DNA from: Prorocentrum cordatum
Taxonomy: Eukaryota > Sar > Dinophyceae > Prorocentrales > Prorocentraceae
Assembly (NCBI GenBank): GCA_963575745.1
Contig: CAUYUJ010020762.1
Coordinates: 84,001 to 148,000, forward strand
Length of the DNA stretch: 64,000 bases
Reading direction: 5' to 3'
The translations under genes and the position numbers were made by a program. Positions 20,020 through 30,524 of the stretch are shown piece after piece. The notes beneath the pieces are model-generated. The model searched no databases and was not told the origin of the DNA. It worked only from the letters and a program-made list of their open reading frames with translations. The stretch's first letter is position 1. Every line of letters begins with the position of its first letter.

Positions 20020-20190
20020 CCCGTATCAGAAGGATGCGCGATAAGGATGCAGGGGCCTTGGAAGGCCATGTCGAAGCTCCTCGAGCGGGGCGCGGCCAGC
20101 GAAAGTGGCCAAGGATGGGCCGAGGAGGCAAGGACGCAACGGTACCCCTTGGGCAGGCGGTCCATCCTTACCATGCGCTTTGACCGTGCC
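20020..20190 (+). repeat. Interspersed element C, copy 1
   Basis: GCGATAAGGATGCAGGGGCC, then CTCCTCGAGCGGGGCGCGGCC, GGCCAAGGATGGGCCGAGG and GGACGCAACGGTACC. A second copy at 32300-32670 has the same blocks but is split by a 192-bp inverted-repeat insertion, so this copy is an empty-site reference. Confidence 0.82.
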
Positions 20191-20380
20191 CCTGGCATCC
20201 AACCAGCTCGGCCAACACTGGAGCTCTCAAACTCCAGCGCGGGGGGGTCCAGATCTCTGGGGGGCCAATCTGTGGAACAAGAGCACGACGCTGGAGTGCC
20301 GCGGAGCCGCGAGGGTCAGCCTCTCAGGCGATGAGAACGGACCCCCCAGCTCCAGAACGCCATAGCACAAAAGAAACAAC

Positions 20381-22595
20381 ATGGAGGCCGCAGGGGGGAA
20401 GGAGGGCGGAAGGCAGGAGAGCGGAGGAGAAGACGTGCTGCATGAGTTCTTTGTCCTACTCAAGAGGCGGCCACAGGAGCAGATACGCACATTCAAGAGG
20501 AGGTTCAACACTCTGGTGCATCGCCTGGCCACGGTTCGCCGTGACGTTGCCCGCGATCGTGCTCGGATTGTTCTTTCTGGAGAAGCTGCGGCTGCCGAGC
20601 GATCGACGTGCGATGGTGCTGGCCAGTGCGAGCAACGATTACGATTTCAAGATGATGTCCGCGGCGGCCGAGAGAAATTGCCCAAATGTTGCTGAGTTCG
20701 ACCGACCAGGCGGCCGCGGACAAGATCAGACATTCAAGCCCAAGAAGTTTCAGAGGTTCGCCCCGCGAGGTGGACAACATCGTGCCATGCACGCCGAGCC
20801 CGACGATGAGGAGGTGCACGACCCAGTCCAGGACTACCTACACGACCTGGGCGAGGACGAGCACCAAGCCGTGGAGTCTTTCTTGGCGAACGGTGGAGAC
20901 CCTACCGACCTCCCAGGCCTGGATGAGTTCGAGGACGACGCTGATGACCAGGAGCCCGGTGACGACCAGGATGAGACCATGGCGGCGCTGGCGGAGGCGT
21001 ACGTGGCAGGTTTTCGTGAGAGCAACAAACGTTTCCAGCAGAAGGATAAGTGTCGAATGAAGTTCACGAGTGCAAAGTTCAAAATGAAGGATTTCAAGAA
21101 CCAGCGGGGCTACCCTCCGCCGTCAGCACCGCATCAGGTTCAACGAGACCCCAAGAGGCAGAAGGAGATTGACGACTTGAAGAAGAATTCAGTCTGCAAG
21201 GCCTGCGACCAGCGAGGGCACTGGAAGGGCGACCCTGAGTGCCCCGAGACCCGTGGAGGAGGACCGCCCTCGTCGGGAGCTCGCAGGCCGATGTTGGCTA
21301 TCCATGACAGCGGGTGTGCGGAGGCGGAGCCGCACAGGGTCATGACAGCGATGAGTTCGAGGACGACGACGACGGCCAGGAGCACGACCAAGCCGAGTGG
21401 CGAGAAGAAGCCGAACGCTACCTCGGGCTTCTACTCATTCCTGGCCCTCTCGTTCCCGGTGTTCATCTCCGCCTCCTTCGAGGAGATGCGGAGGCGCGTT
21501 GGGTTCGCGATTTATGACAGCGGCTGCGCCAGGTGCGTGATGGGCTACAACATGCTGAAGCTGTGGGCGGCGCTCTTGAGGCGCTGCACGCGTGGCCTGA
21601 GGTACCAGCGGGTCGACGAGAAGGAGCGGTTCCGGTTTGGAGCTGGCGACCCGGTCTGGAGCACCTTTGCAGCGCTGATCCCGATATGTGTTTCACATCG
21701 TATTTCAGGCATTCTGCGAGTCAGCATTGTGCCAGGCGACCTGCCGTTGCTCTTTTCGAGGCCAGCGGCGAAGCAGCTCGGGATCCGCGACGACCCGAGG
21801 ACCAGCACCTTCAGTTTTCCCGAGGAGCTGGGCGTGCCACCCGTGCCGGTCACAGAAGCTGACTCCCAGCATCCGCTGCTCAACTTGCTTCAGTTCCCAG
21901 CAGAAGGCTGGGCGGCGCCGCCAGGAGCAGTCTTGGACGAGACGGCGCCAGAGATTCAATATCATATTCAAGGTCATCATCATGATCGTCAGCCGTCTCC
22001 TCGCCAGGCTCAGCACCCAGAAGTGCCGGGCCAGGTCCAGGACATCAAGCAAACGCTCATGGTCTACAAAAACGAGCAGCGGCAGCGCGAGATTGAGCAG
22101 CAATACGAAGCCCTGGAGCAGCAACAGCATGATAAAGCAGATCAGCATCGCCAAAATGGAGATCGAGCTTATCAAAATGCAGATCGAGCTTATCAAAATG
22201 CAGATCGAGCTTATCACAATGCAGAGCGAACTTATCAAAACGGAGGTCGATCCAGACAAAATGCAGAGCAGTATCAAAACAGGCAGCAAGCAAAAGTTCG
22301 AGATGATCAAACGTGTACATCGACTTCCGTAGCCCCAGGCTCAAATCAACCTCTCAGGATGAGTCCAAGTTCATGTTCCATATCAGTTGGGCCCTCTACG
22401 GCACATGCCGGGCCATATTCAGAAGCGACCAGATCCTCAGCGGGCATGGTGGCGCTTCGCCCAGATCTTGATGAATGCGGCCCAGGCTCTCATGACACCC
22501 ATGCGCGGCGTGATGATCAGCATGGGCTACCGGAAGTGCATCATCTCGAGGTTGACTCATGTGAAACCGATTCGGAAAGGGGATCACTCAGATGA
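20381..22595 (+). pseudogene. Copia gag and aspartic protease
   Basis: Gag starts in the frame of ATG 20381 with LHEFFVLLKRRPQEQIRTF, a gag-like helix. The conserved reading continues in the next phase as LGLFFLEKLRLPSDRRAM, so a frameshift lies near 20545. A single zinc knuckle CKACDQRGHWKGDPEC (C-x2-C-x4-H-x6-C) is encoded near 21190-21240. The protease active site is FAIYDSGCARC near 21505-21530, with Asp-Ser-Gly in place of Asp-Thr-Gly. An odd partial copy of that site, LAIHDSGCAEAE, occurs 200 bp earlier. Near 22155-22260 a 21-bp unit repeats about five times, giving DRAYQNA heptads. The TGA stop overlaps the next ATG. Confidence 0.78.
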
Positions 22596-23293
22596 CGAAG
22601 GCGGAGTTGCGCGCGGAGCTGCTGACCATAGGAGTGGATACCTCGGGGAGCGAGACGTGTGCAGCCCTACGGGAAAGCCTGCGAGCCACTCGACCGCCCG
22701 AGGAGGCAAAACACCAGAAGGGGACCCCCAGGGCAAAGCTGGCGTCGGGATTCAGCAAGCTCAAGAAGCCCGAGGCCATCGCTTTCTGCCAGGCTGCAGG
22801 CATCGCGTTCGACGGGACGGCGGACGCCCTGAAGCTCAGGATCAAGGCGTGGGCAGCAGCAGAAGGTCCGACGCCATCAAGCGCCGTCTCCGCGAAGTCC
22901 TTGCTGGGTTCGGCTACTCCTTCGAGAAGGTCCGCGCCGTCGAGCAGCGGAGGACCGCCCCCGAAGGCAACTCCAAGCACACCTCCCATGGCGAGGGAGA
23001 TCCAGGCCAAGGCCAAGAAGCGAGGTCCCCCGAGTACGTCATCTCACATGAGCCTGGACACCAAAGAAGATCGCTTGGCAAAGATTCGGACGGCACCGAC
23101 TCGGACAGCAGTGACGACGCCAGTCCCGGCGGGGGAGGTGGACTGGGACCCGGACGAGGACCTCGCGAGAATCGACGAGGAGAGCGACGAGTCCGAGCTG
23201 AGCGAGGAGGAGGCCGAGTCGAGCGCGGCCGAGACCGACCAGGACAAGGAGCTGATGAACCACCTCGATCTCGGTTTCCAGCTGGTCAAGTGA
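22592..23293 (+). CDS. SAP-like DNA-binding ORF of the copia element
   Basis: An intact 233-codon frame. Its ATG (22592-22594) overlaps the preceding TGA stop as ATGA; it ends in TGA at 23291-23293. The N-terminus MTKAELRAELLTIGVDTSGS followed by a Leu-rich helix fits the SAP motif (two helices around a G-x-D/S-x-x-G turn), a DNA-binding fold. A second weaker copy lies at LKKPEAIAFCQAAGIAFDGT. The remainder is Pro/Ser/Lys-rich and then strongly acidic (EEESDESELSEEEAESS region). Position between protease and integrase suggests a role in nucleoprotein assembly or targeting (inference). The alternative pol-frame reading over this region is a shadow. Confidence 0.62.
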   Translation: MTKAELRAELLTIGVDTSGSETCAALRESLRATRPPEEAKHQKGTPRAKLASGFSKLKKPEAIAFCQAAGIAFDGTADALKLRIKAWAAAEGPTPSSAVSAKSLLGSATPSRRSAPSSSGGPPPKATPSTPPMAREIQAKAKKRGPPSTSSHMSLDTKEDRLAKIRTAPTRTAVTTPVPAGEVDWDPDEDLARIDEESDESELSEEEAESSAAETDQDKELMNHLDLGFQLVK

Positions 23294-23313
23294 AGCGGCC
23301 CCTGCGCCGCGGG

Positions 23314-26300
23314 ATGAAGAAGCGCGTGATTAGCGGGCTTCGTGGCGCTCTGACTTCGTGGACGCTGCCAGCTATGTGCCTCGCGGCGACCATCGGCGAG
23401 TCGGCTGGCCTCAACCTTGCCAGCTTCGCCAGGGCCGCGGGGGAGACCGACGCCAAGGAGGTGCGCGTCGCGGTCGACGAGGACGGCGCCAAGATCAACT
23501 TCGTGGAGATCTGGGGTGGCAAGGCCGCGGCATCGCGCGAGGCCGCCCGTCGAGGTTTTCGTGTCGGCCAGCCCTGGGACATCGAGTACGGCGACGATCT
23601 CAAGAAGCCGAAGGTCCAGCAGCAGCTGATCGACTTCGTGGATCGCGAGAAGCCAGACTGCCTGGTGCTCGAGCCGACCTGCAGGATTTGGAGCCACATG
23701 CAGAACCTCGTGTTCAAGGGAGACAAGCAGCGCCTGCGGCGGGCGCGGCTGAAGGAGCTGCCGACGCTGAAGTTAGTCGAGAAGCTCTTCGGGATGCAGT
23801 ACGAGGGCGGACGCATGGCTGTGCTGGAGCACCCGTGGCTGGGGCAGTCTTGGAACGAGGGCCCGTGGAAGAGGCTCAGACAACTGCCAGGCGTGGTCGA
23901 GTTCCAGACTGACATGTGCGCGCACGGCCTCACCTGCCCTCAGACCGGGAAGGCAGTCAAGAAGCCTACGAGGATATTGGCGACTCACGCACCTTTCGAG
24001 AAGCACTGCGGCTTGCGGTGCACAGAGGACCACGACCACGCGGAGCTGAAGGCCAATGGCAGTAAGGGCATCTCCTGGAGCCAGGTCTACACCAAGGACT
24101 TCAGTCGGCGCATCGTCGACGCGTTCGAGGAGGTGCACAACAAGAGCTACCAGGCCATGGCGGCGGACGTCGACGACGAGGACGACGAGGCACCCGAGGA
24201 GGAGCCCATGGGCTCCAGAGCGATCTCGTTCGGGGAGAAGGCTGGCATTCTGCCGCTGGAGGTTCCATCTCACCTTCGACGCCTTCACCAGAACCTCGGG
24301 CATCCCTCGAACGACGACCTGGCCAGGAACCTGAGGCTCAACGGCGCGGACGATGCTCTCGTCCGCGGCGCCAAGCACCTGCGCTGTGCTACGTGCAACA
24401 GGACCAAGCCTGCTGCGGGATCTCATCGAGTATCTCGCCTGTCGCCCGTCGGCGGCTTCAATGGCGAGCTGGGCGTCGACGGCCTCTACCTTCGGAACGC
24501 GCACGGGAAGCCCTACCTGTTCCTGTCGCTCGTCGAGGCCTCCACGACTTACCACGTCGCACGCTACCTGAAGAACAGGAAGCCAGCCACCGTGGCTAAG
24601 GTCTTCCGAGAGCTGTGGCCTGCTGGACCGCCTAGCGTGGTCAGGCTAGACCCAGACGGCATGTTCTACACCGAGCTTCAGGAGGCTATGGACATGATGG
24701 GGATCCGCGTCAAGGCCGTGGCGGGCCAGGCGCAGTGGCAGAACGGCCGCACTGAGCGGCGTGGCGGCTGGCTCAAGCTCATGGTCAACCGCGTCGTCGA
24801 GCACAAGTCAGTCACGAGCCGCGGTGACCTTGAGACCGCCGTCTGGGAAACCTGCCAGGCCAAGAACGACATGCGTCGGATCTGCGGCTTTTCACCGTCG
24901 CAATGGGTGCACGGATGCTCGCCTACCATGTCTGCCGACCTGATCGATCGGCCCGGCCAGGTTGCAGAGCACAGCATGCATCACGTGTCCACGGAGCTCG
25001 CCAGGAGGATGGCTATCCGCACGGCTGCGCGGACGGCCTTCGTGGAGCTGCAGAATAGTCAAGCGCTCCGTCGAGCACTCTTGCGGAAGCCGAGGGTCAC
25101 CCGCATCAACTACCAGAACGGTGACCTGGTGTTCTACTGGCGGCTGCGCAAGGGGACGAAGCTCCACGAGTGGCGAGGCCCAGCCGTCGTCATCGGCCCA
25201 GCGGGAGCGTCCAACTTTTGGCTCTCGCATGGTGCTGGGACCGTTCAAGTTTCTCACGAGCAGCTCCGACCCGCTGAGGAAGAGGAGATCTGGTGGCCCG
25301 GTCAGGGCGACGATCCCAACATCGAGGAGCTGAACGAACTCATCCGCAAGGTCGAGAAGGAGGACCAGCCAGAGTACGAAGACGACCGAGGGCGGGGACC
25401 ACGTGAAGCAGAAGAGAAGGCCCAACCTCTACAGCGGAGAGAAGGCCAGGACCTCGGGGACACCCTCGAGGAGCGAGCGAGAGAGTTGGAGCTGGAGATC
25501 GAGGAGATCGAGAGGGACAAGCGCCCGGCTGACGCTGCCGAGCGCCCGGAGGACGAGCCGCCCCGCAAGCGGCAGGAGGCAGCTGCATCATCGGGACCCG
25601 TGTCATCGACCCGCGCGGAGCCTCCGGCGTCGACAGCGACGCCCTCTCAGCCAGCTCTACCCGAACAAGGAGTTCCATACACGAAGGAGGAGTTCAAGAA
25701 GCGCCGGGCGGCTTTACAAGCCCGGCAGGGCCAGGTGTTCCGTCCGTTCCATGTCGGACCGCTTCAGCACCCAGGCGATCATCCGGAACAACCCGTTCAC
25801 TTCGCCAATTTCAGTTTCGGCCTGATCGCGAAGCGGAGCTGGAACACGACTAGGCTGCAACGTCGAGCGCTGGAAAAGGAGACGCCATGGAACATGATTC
25901 CAGCCAGCGACCGCCCCCTCTATCGCGAGGCGGCCGAGTTGCAGTGGAAGCAGTGGGAGAACTACGACGCCGTCGAGCCGCTCTCAGTCGAGGAAAGTCA
26001 GAAGGTTCGTGAGCGAGTCCACCAGAGCCGCATCTTGACGTCGAGGTTCCTCTACCGGAACAAGAACGCTGGAGTCAAGGACGCGCCGCCCAAGCCGAAG
26101 GCTCGGCTGTGCTGTGGTGGCCACAACGACCCGGACCTCACGATGGGGCTCAGGACCGACGCACCGACCGTGTCGAGGCATTCGGTGCTCACCTTCCTGG
26201 CAGTGGCGGCAGCGTACGATTTCGATATCGTGGCCGGCGACATCGAGTGTGCCTTCATGCAGGGCGAGGAGCACGGGCGTGCCGAGGAGCTCTACATGTC

Positions 26301-26706
26301 TCAGCCCAAGGAGGGCCTGCCGAACATGGACCCTCGGTGCCTCCTGAAGGTCAAGAAGGGCATCTTCGGGCTTGCGGATGCGCCGCGGCTGTGGTGGCGA
26401 CGTCTGCGTCGGGGCCTGGTAGAGGCGGACTTGAAGGACGAGGATGGCAAGCCCATCCTCATGATGCAGTCCCGTCTCGACCCGACGGTGTTCCGCGGCT
26501 TCAACGAGGACGGCAGGCTGTGTATCTTGGTCTGCGTACATGCTGACGATCTCCTCGTAGCCACGAGGTCGCAGGCCCTACGTCAGGGAGTTCGAGGTCT
26601 CTTCAACTTCGGCGAGTGGCGTCACGTGCCTGTGGTGTTCTGCGGGAAGCTGCTGCAGGCGGACCCGTCGACCAGTCGACCTTCATCGAGGGCAGGCTCG
26701 AGCTGA
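23314..26706 (+). pseudogene. Copia pol: integrase and reverse transcriptase
   Basis: The coding part is taken from ATG 23314, 21 nt after the SAP ORF stop. 23480-23900 encodes a domain before the integrase that looks methyltransferase-like (VEIWGGKAAASREAARRGF, WDIEYGDDL, then LEPTCRIWS). The integrase zinc site is HQNLGH with CATC (24280-24395). The catalytic core has Asp in GVDGLYL (about 24476), Asp in RLDPDG (about 24650) and Glu in NGRTERRGG (about 24750). A beta-rich C-terminal domain follows (GDLVFYWRLRKG). RT motif A is VAGDIECAFMQG (about 26235) and motif C is CVHADDLLVA (about 26535), His-Ala-Asp-Asp instead of Tyr-Val-Asp-Asp. The frame fails after FCGKLL near 26660 and stops at 26706. 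Confidence 0.85.
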
Positions 26707-27620
26707 TCGAGATCGACAAGGCCCGGAAGCGTGATCCGAACCTGGAGTGTAATGCCCGCGAGATCGCGGACAATCGCAGTGCAGTCGGCAGTTTGGGATG
26801 GTCAGCTCGAGAGACGAGACCCGACCTGTCGTGTACGGTATCTATGGCCCAGCCCAAGCAGAATGCCCCCTGCATCCAAGACCTGCTGGACGTCAACAAG
26901 GCCATCGGAGTGCTGCAGAGCTCGGCCAGCGAGAAGTTTCACATCCCCAAGCTGGACGTGGAGTCCCCGTGGTGCCTGATAGTCTACCACGACGCTGCAT
27001 GGGGAAACGCACTCACCGAGGATGAGGCCCTACGTCGGATCGCTCAAGGAAAGAAGGTCCACTCGCAGGCGGGGTACCTGGTCTACCTGTGCGAGCGTGC
27101 AGTTGCTGAAGGACGCCCGGGAAAGGCGATCCTGGTGGATTGGAGAAGCCACACGCTGCCGCGCGTGGCTAGGAGTACCTTCGCTGCCGAGACTCAGAGT
27201 TGTACCGAGGCGTTTGATTCAGCAGAGTTTGTGCGCGCTGTGATACTCGAGATGATGTATGCCGACCTAGATGTGACCAACCGTGAGATGCTAGCCAGCA
27301 TTCGTATGCTCCCGATCACGTGTGTGACGGATTGCAAGTCGCTGTATGACATCCTCCAGCGGGACGCCGGTAAGCTCCCGCAGGAGAAGCGCCTGATCAT
27401 GGATCTGGCTTGGCTGCGTGAGGCCATGCAGCTGGAGGCTGCCGTGGACCCCCGCGAGAGTATGAACGTGGCAGATGTGCCGATGCGGTGGGTCCCCACA
27501 GCTTATATGTTGGCCGATGTTCTCACCAAGACGATGGATTTGACAGGTCAGTTCTGTCGCTTGGTCTCGGGTTCGCTGCACATCCCGAGGAATTTGCCAG
27601 GCCCGGACGAGGGCCAGTGA
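26616..27620 (+). pseudogene. Copia RT connection and RNase H
   Basis: Continues pol in another phase; conserved reading resumes at about GGPVDQSTFIEGRLEL, so a frameshift lies near 26665. Connection motifs GSLGWSARETRPDLSC are intact. The RNase H residues are present: Asp126 in VYHDAAWG, Glu in STFAAETQS, Asp in VTDCKSLYD, and the final Asp in ADVLTKTMD. The TGA stop is at 27618. Apart from the frameshift this domain looks little decayed, which suggests a fairly recent insertion. Confidence 0.85.
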
Positions 27621-27958
27621 ACTGTTTTTTCTTTTGTGCCTGAACGCCGAGCAAACACGTTTACATTTGCATAGCTTTCGTATCTTGTGGTATTTATTTT
27701 ACGCCTGACGGCGACAATGATCAGATAATCCGTGCTATCGTGTTCCAGCCAATTTCGGGAACAAGATTTTAAGATCAGTGTGAATGTGCGAGCTTAGTTG
27801 ACATGCATATATTGTGTACATGTGTATGCGCTCGCATGCCGATGGCGTTTCTTCCCAAATTGTCTGTGCGTTCAGGTGCACCTTTCAGCCTTTGGCATCA
27901 CGGCTTTGTTAAGCCCACGCTGCAGGTAAAACACATCATTTACACTGAGACCCCAGCA
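27621..27958. other. AT-richer 3' flank of the copia element
   Basis: Begins with a T-rich tract (TGTTTTTTCTTTTG) and is clearly AT-richer than its surroundings to about 27900. This is where a 3' untranslated region and LTR would be expected, but no copy of it was found 5' of gag. Confidence 0.45.
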
Positions 27959-28100
27959 CGTCCTCTGCTTCTTGGCGTGGGGACAGTCGCGCCCTCCATC
28001 GCAAAACCCTCGAAGCCCAAGAAACCCAGGGAACCCTGGAGGCAAGCAGGGTGTTTCTTGGCATGGGCCCCCCACCGTGCACCTCGCTGACAGGTCGGCG
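27959..28100 (+). repeat. Interspersed element D, copy 1
   Basis: CCCTGGAGGCAAGCAGGGTG followed by TTCTTGGCATGGGCC, with CCAAGAAACCCAGGG before it. A second copy with about 80% identity is at 62950-63075. Confidence 0.78.
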
Positions 28101-28254
28101 ACAGATCCACGATGCTCAGCGACCCCGCGCGCTTCTGAGCGGGGCGGACTAGTCAGGCCCCCCCTATTGGCGAGGAGAGGGCACGTGCGGGGCGATGCGC
28201 CCCCCCCCAGAACCTGCCACCCACCCGGCGCTGCCCCTGAACATGGGGAGGGAC

Positions 28255-28350
28255 GAGAGGGCATCGACGCTGCTACTTCGCGGACCTCTCCAGGAGTGAC
28301 CTCTCCACCAGAGCTTCGAGGCGAATCCAACCGTGGCGACGAGGGAAGGG
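28255..28350 (-). repeat. Interspersed element B, copy 2
   Basis: Reverse orientation: GCGGACCTCTCCAGG, AGAGCTTCGAGGCGAATCCA and CCGTGGCGACGAGGG match the element B core. 28101-28254 and 28351-28615 are unassigned. Confidence 0.78.
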
Positions 28351-28615
28351 TGACAGAACCTATCCCCCCCTGACGCTGCGTACCCATCGCCGATAGATCG
28401 GCGATACACCCCCGAACTTAGGACCGCATGCAAGTTGTTCCTCTTCGAATTTCTTCCTTCGTCGGCCCTCCCCGCGCAGCGCCGTCCTTTTTGACCTCCG
28501 GCGCCGCCGGGGCGAGCCGCCCGTCGGGGCACCGGCCTACCGTGTCGGGCAGCGGGCGCGGCGCCCCCGACGTCTTGTCGGCGGCGCGGCACCCGTGGCC
28601 TCGAAACAGCTGTGC

Positions 28616-28965
28616 TAGAAGGAGGAGGAGGAGGAGGAGGTGGAGAAGGAGGTGGAGGTGGAGGTGGAGTGGGAGGAGGTGGAGAAGGAGAGGGAGGAGG
28701 AGGAGGAGGAGGAGGAGGAGGAGGAGGAGGAGGAGGAGGAGGAGGTGGAGGTGGAGGAGGAGGAGGAGGAGGAGGAGGAGCAGGAGGAGGAGAGTGAGGC
28801 GGAGGACGTGGAGGATGAGGAAGGGGAACAGGACGAGGGAGGGTGGCGACAGCGGCGGCGACGGCGACCCGCGACGACATCGGCGGCGAGGAGGAGGGGG
28901 AGGAGGAGGAGGAGGAGAAGGAGGAGAAGGCGGAGGCTAAGGATGAGGAGGACGGGGAGAGGCAG
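28616..28965. repeat. (GGA)n/(GGT)n array
   Basis: Long imperfect GGA repeats with GGTGGA segments, interrupted at 28795-28880 by a GC-richer spacer, then more GGA to 28965. Confidence 0.95.
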
Positions 28966-28992
28966 AGGAGTAACAATTTATGCCGTCGCTCG

Positions 28993-29105
28993 TCCTTGAG
29001 AGTCCTCGTCACCGCGGCTGGATTCGCCTCAAAATCCTCATCAGAATGCCAGCCGGGAAAGGTCCGGGGAGTAGCGGCAACAATACGATTTTGATCCTCC
29101 AGATC
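28993..29105 (+). repeat. Interspersed element B, copy 3
   Basis: CGTCACCGCGGCTGGATTCG, CCTCAAAATCCTCATCAGAA and GGTCCGGGGAGTAGCGGCAA match the element core. 29106-29329 is unassigned. Confidence 0.82.
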
Positions 29106-29329
29106 GGGGAGGTGAGCGAGGATAATCCTGTGATGGGGAGGCATACTCTCCGTACTTCTGTTGTGCTGGAGGCTCGCTAGCGCGCGATGGCGAGACTCAA
29201 CTTGTCCAGTCTCTGGCGGTGGCGCATCCCGCCCCAGGACCCTTCTGTCCACGCGGTAGTGGCAGCGGCAAATAGCGCGCACACAAGACCATGTTGACGC
29301 CAGGTATACTTCACGCCCCAAGGCCCGAA

Positions 29330-29333
29330 TCTA

Positions 29334-29370
<37 letters not shown>
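29330..29370. repeat. (TA)n microsatellite
   Basis: CTATCTATATATAT and onward, about 20 TA units. Confidence 0.97.
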
Positions 29371-29373
<3 letters not shown>

Positions 29374-29429
29374 TCTTAGCCGTGTAGCGCACGGCGGGAC
29401 GCCAAGCTTCCAAAGAACAAGCTGGTCGG

Positions 29430-30262
29430 AGTTGTATCTGGTCGGAGTTGTCGGGCTGGTCTGGTTTGAGCCTGGTGCTGAAGCTTTAGCTAAAGCTTTA
29501 GCTTAGGATTCAAGCGAGAGTGGTTTAGGGGAGGTCCCGGAATGCATTTTCAACGACGACGACCGAATTGCAGTTTTTTTTGCATTGCAGTTTTTTTTGC
29601 ATCTGGTCTGGCTGGTCTGGTTGGAGCCTTGTGCTGAAGCTTTAGCTTAGGATTCGGGCGAGAGTGGTTTAGGGGAGGTCCAGGGATGCATCTTCAACGA
29701 CGACGACCGAAAAGCAGTTTTTTTTGCATTGCAGTTTTTTTTGCATTGCAGTTTTTTTTGCATCTGGTCTGGCTGGTCTGGTTGGAGCCTTGTGCTGAAG
29801 CTTTAGCTTAGGATTCGGGCGAGAGTGGTTTAGGGGAGGTCCAGGGATGCATCTTCAACGACGACGACCGAAAAGCAGTTTTTTTTGCATTGCAGTTTTT
29901 TTTGCATTGCAGTTTTTTTTGCATCTGGTCTGGCTGGTCTGGTTGGAGCCTTGTGCTGAAGCTTTAGCTTAGGATTCGGGCGAGAGTGGTTTAGGGGAGG
30001 TCCAGGGATGCATCTTCAACGACGACGACCGAAAAGCAGTTTTTTTTGCATTGCAGTTTTTTTTGCATTGCAGTTTTTTTTGCATCTGGTCTGGCTGGTC
30101 TGGTTGGTCTGGTCTGAGCCTGGTGCTGAGGCTTTAGCTTAGGATTCAGGCGAGAGTGGTTTAGGGGAGGTCCAGGGAGGCAGCGCCAACGACTCCGACC
30201 GAAAAGCAGTTTTTTTTGCATTGCAGTTTTTGTTTGCATTGCAGTTTTTTTTGCATCTGGTC
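29430..30262. repeat. 161-bp tandem repeat with T8 subrepeats
   Basis: ATCTGGTCTGGCTGG starts at 29601, 29762, 29923 and 30084, an exact 161-bp period, with a partial copy before and a 171-bp copy after. Each unit has CTGAAGCTTTAGCTTAGG, GGTTTAGGGGAGGTCC, a GACGACGACCG block and two or three 17-bp subunits (GCATTGCAGTTTTTTTT). The first copy carries a perfect 18-bp palindrome AAGCTTTAGCTAAAGCTT at 29481-29498. Copies are nearly identical, indicating recent amplification. 30263-30524 is unassigned. Confidence 0.95.
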
Positions 30263-30524
30263 TGGCTGGTCTGGTTGGTCTGCTCTGAGCCTGGTGCTGA
30301 GGCTTTAGCTGGCGTTGGCATGGCGTTGGGTAGAAGGAGGGGGAGGAGGAAGAGCATCACTATCTCTGACGATTCCAGACTGGCGCCGTCTGGGGGGGTA
30401 CGTGGTCACGCATGGACCCCCAGCGCGGCGCTGCTCGGCGATGGAGCTTACTTAGCTGTACTCCACAACGGCCCAGGTCGAGAAAAAACGCGGCCGCTTC
30501 TCGATCCTGGTCTTGTTACTCTGG

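Larger units (their letters stand above)
20381..27620 (+). mobile_element. Ty1/copia LTR retrotransposon, degenerate
   Basis: A 7.2-kb coding region in the copia order: gag, protease, SAP-type ORF, integrase, reverse transcriptase, RNase H. Coding moves through frames 2-0-2-1-0; at least two of the changes (in gag near 20545 and between RT and RNase H near 26665) break conserved domains and must be damage. I could not find matching long terminal repeats in 19.6-20.4 kb and 27.6-28.1 kb, nor a primer binding site, so the element may be LTR-less, decayed or truncated. The only substantial plus-strand coding unit in the window. Confidence 0.9.

Noticed and set aside
22387-23290. N-terminal 300 residues of the pol frame as part of pol
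   Set aside because: The overlapping SAP-type frame has better composition and motif content; the pol-frame reading here is Arg/Gly-rich shadow.
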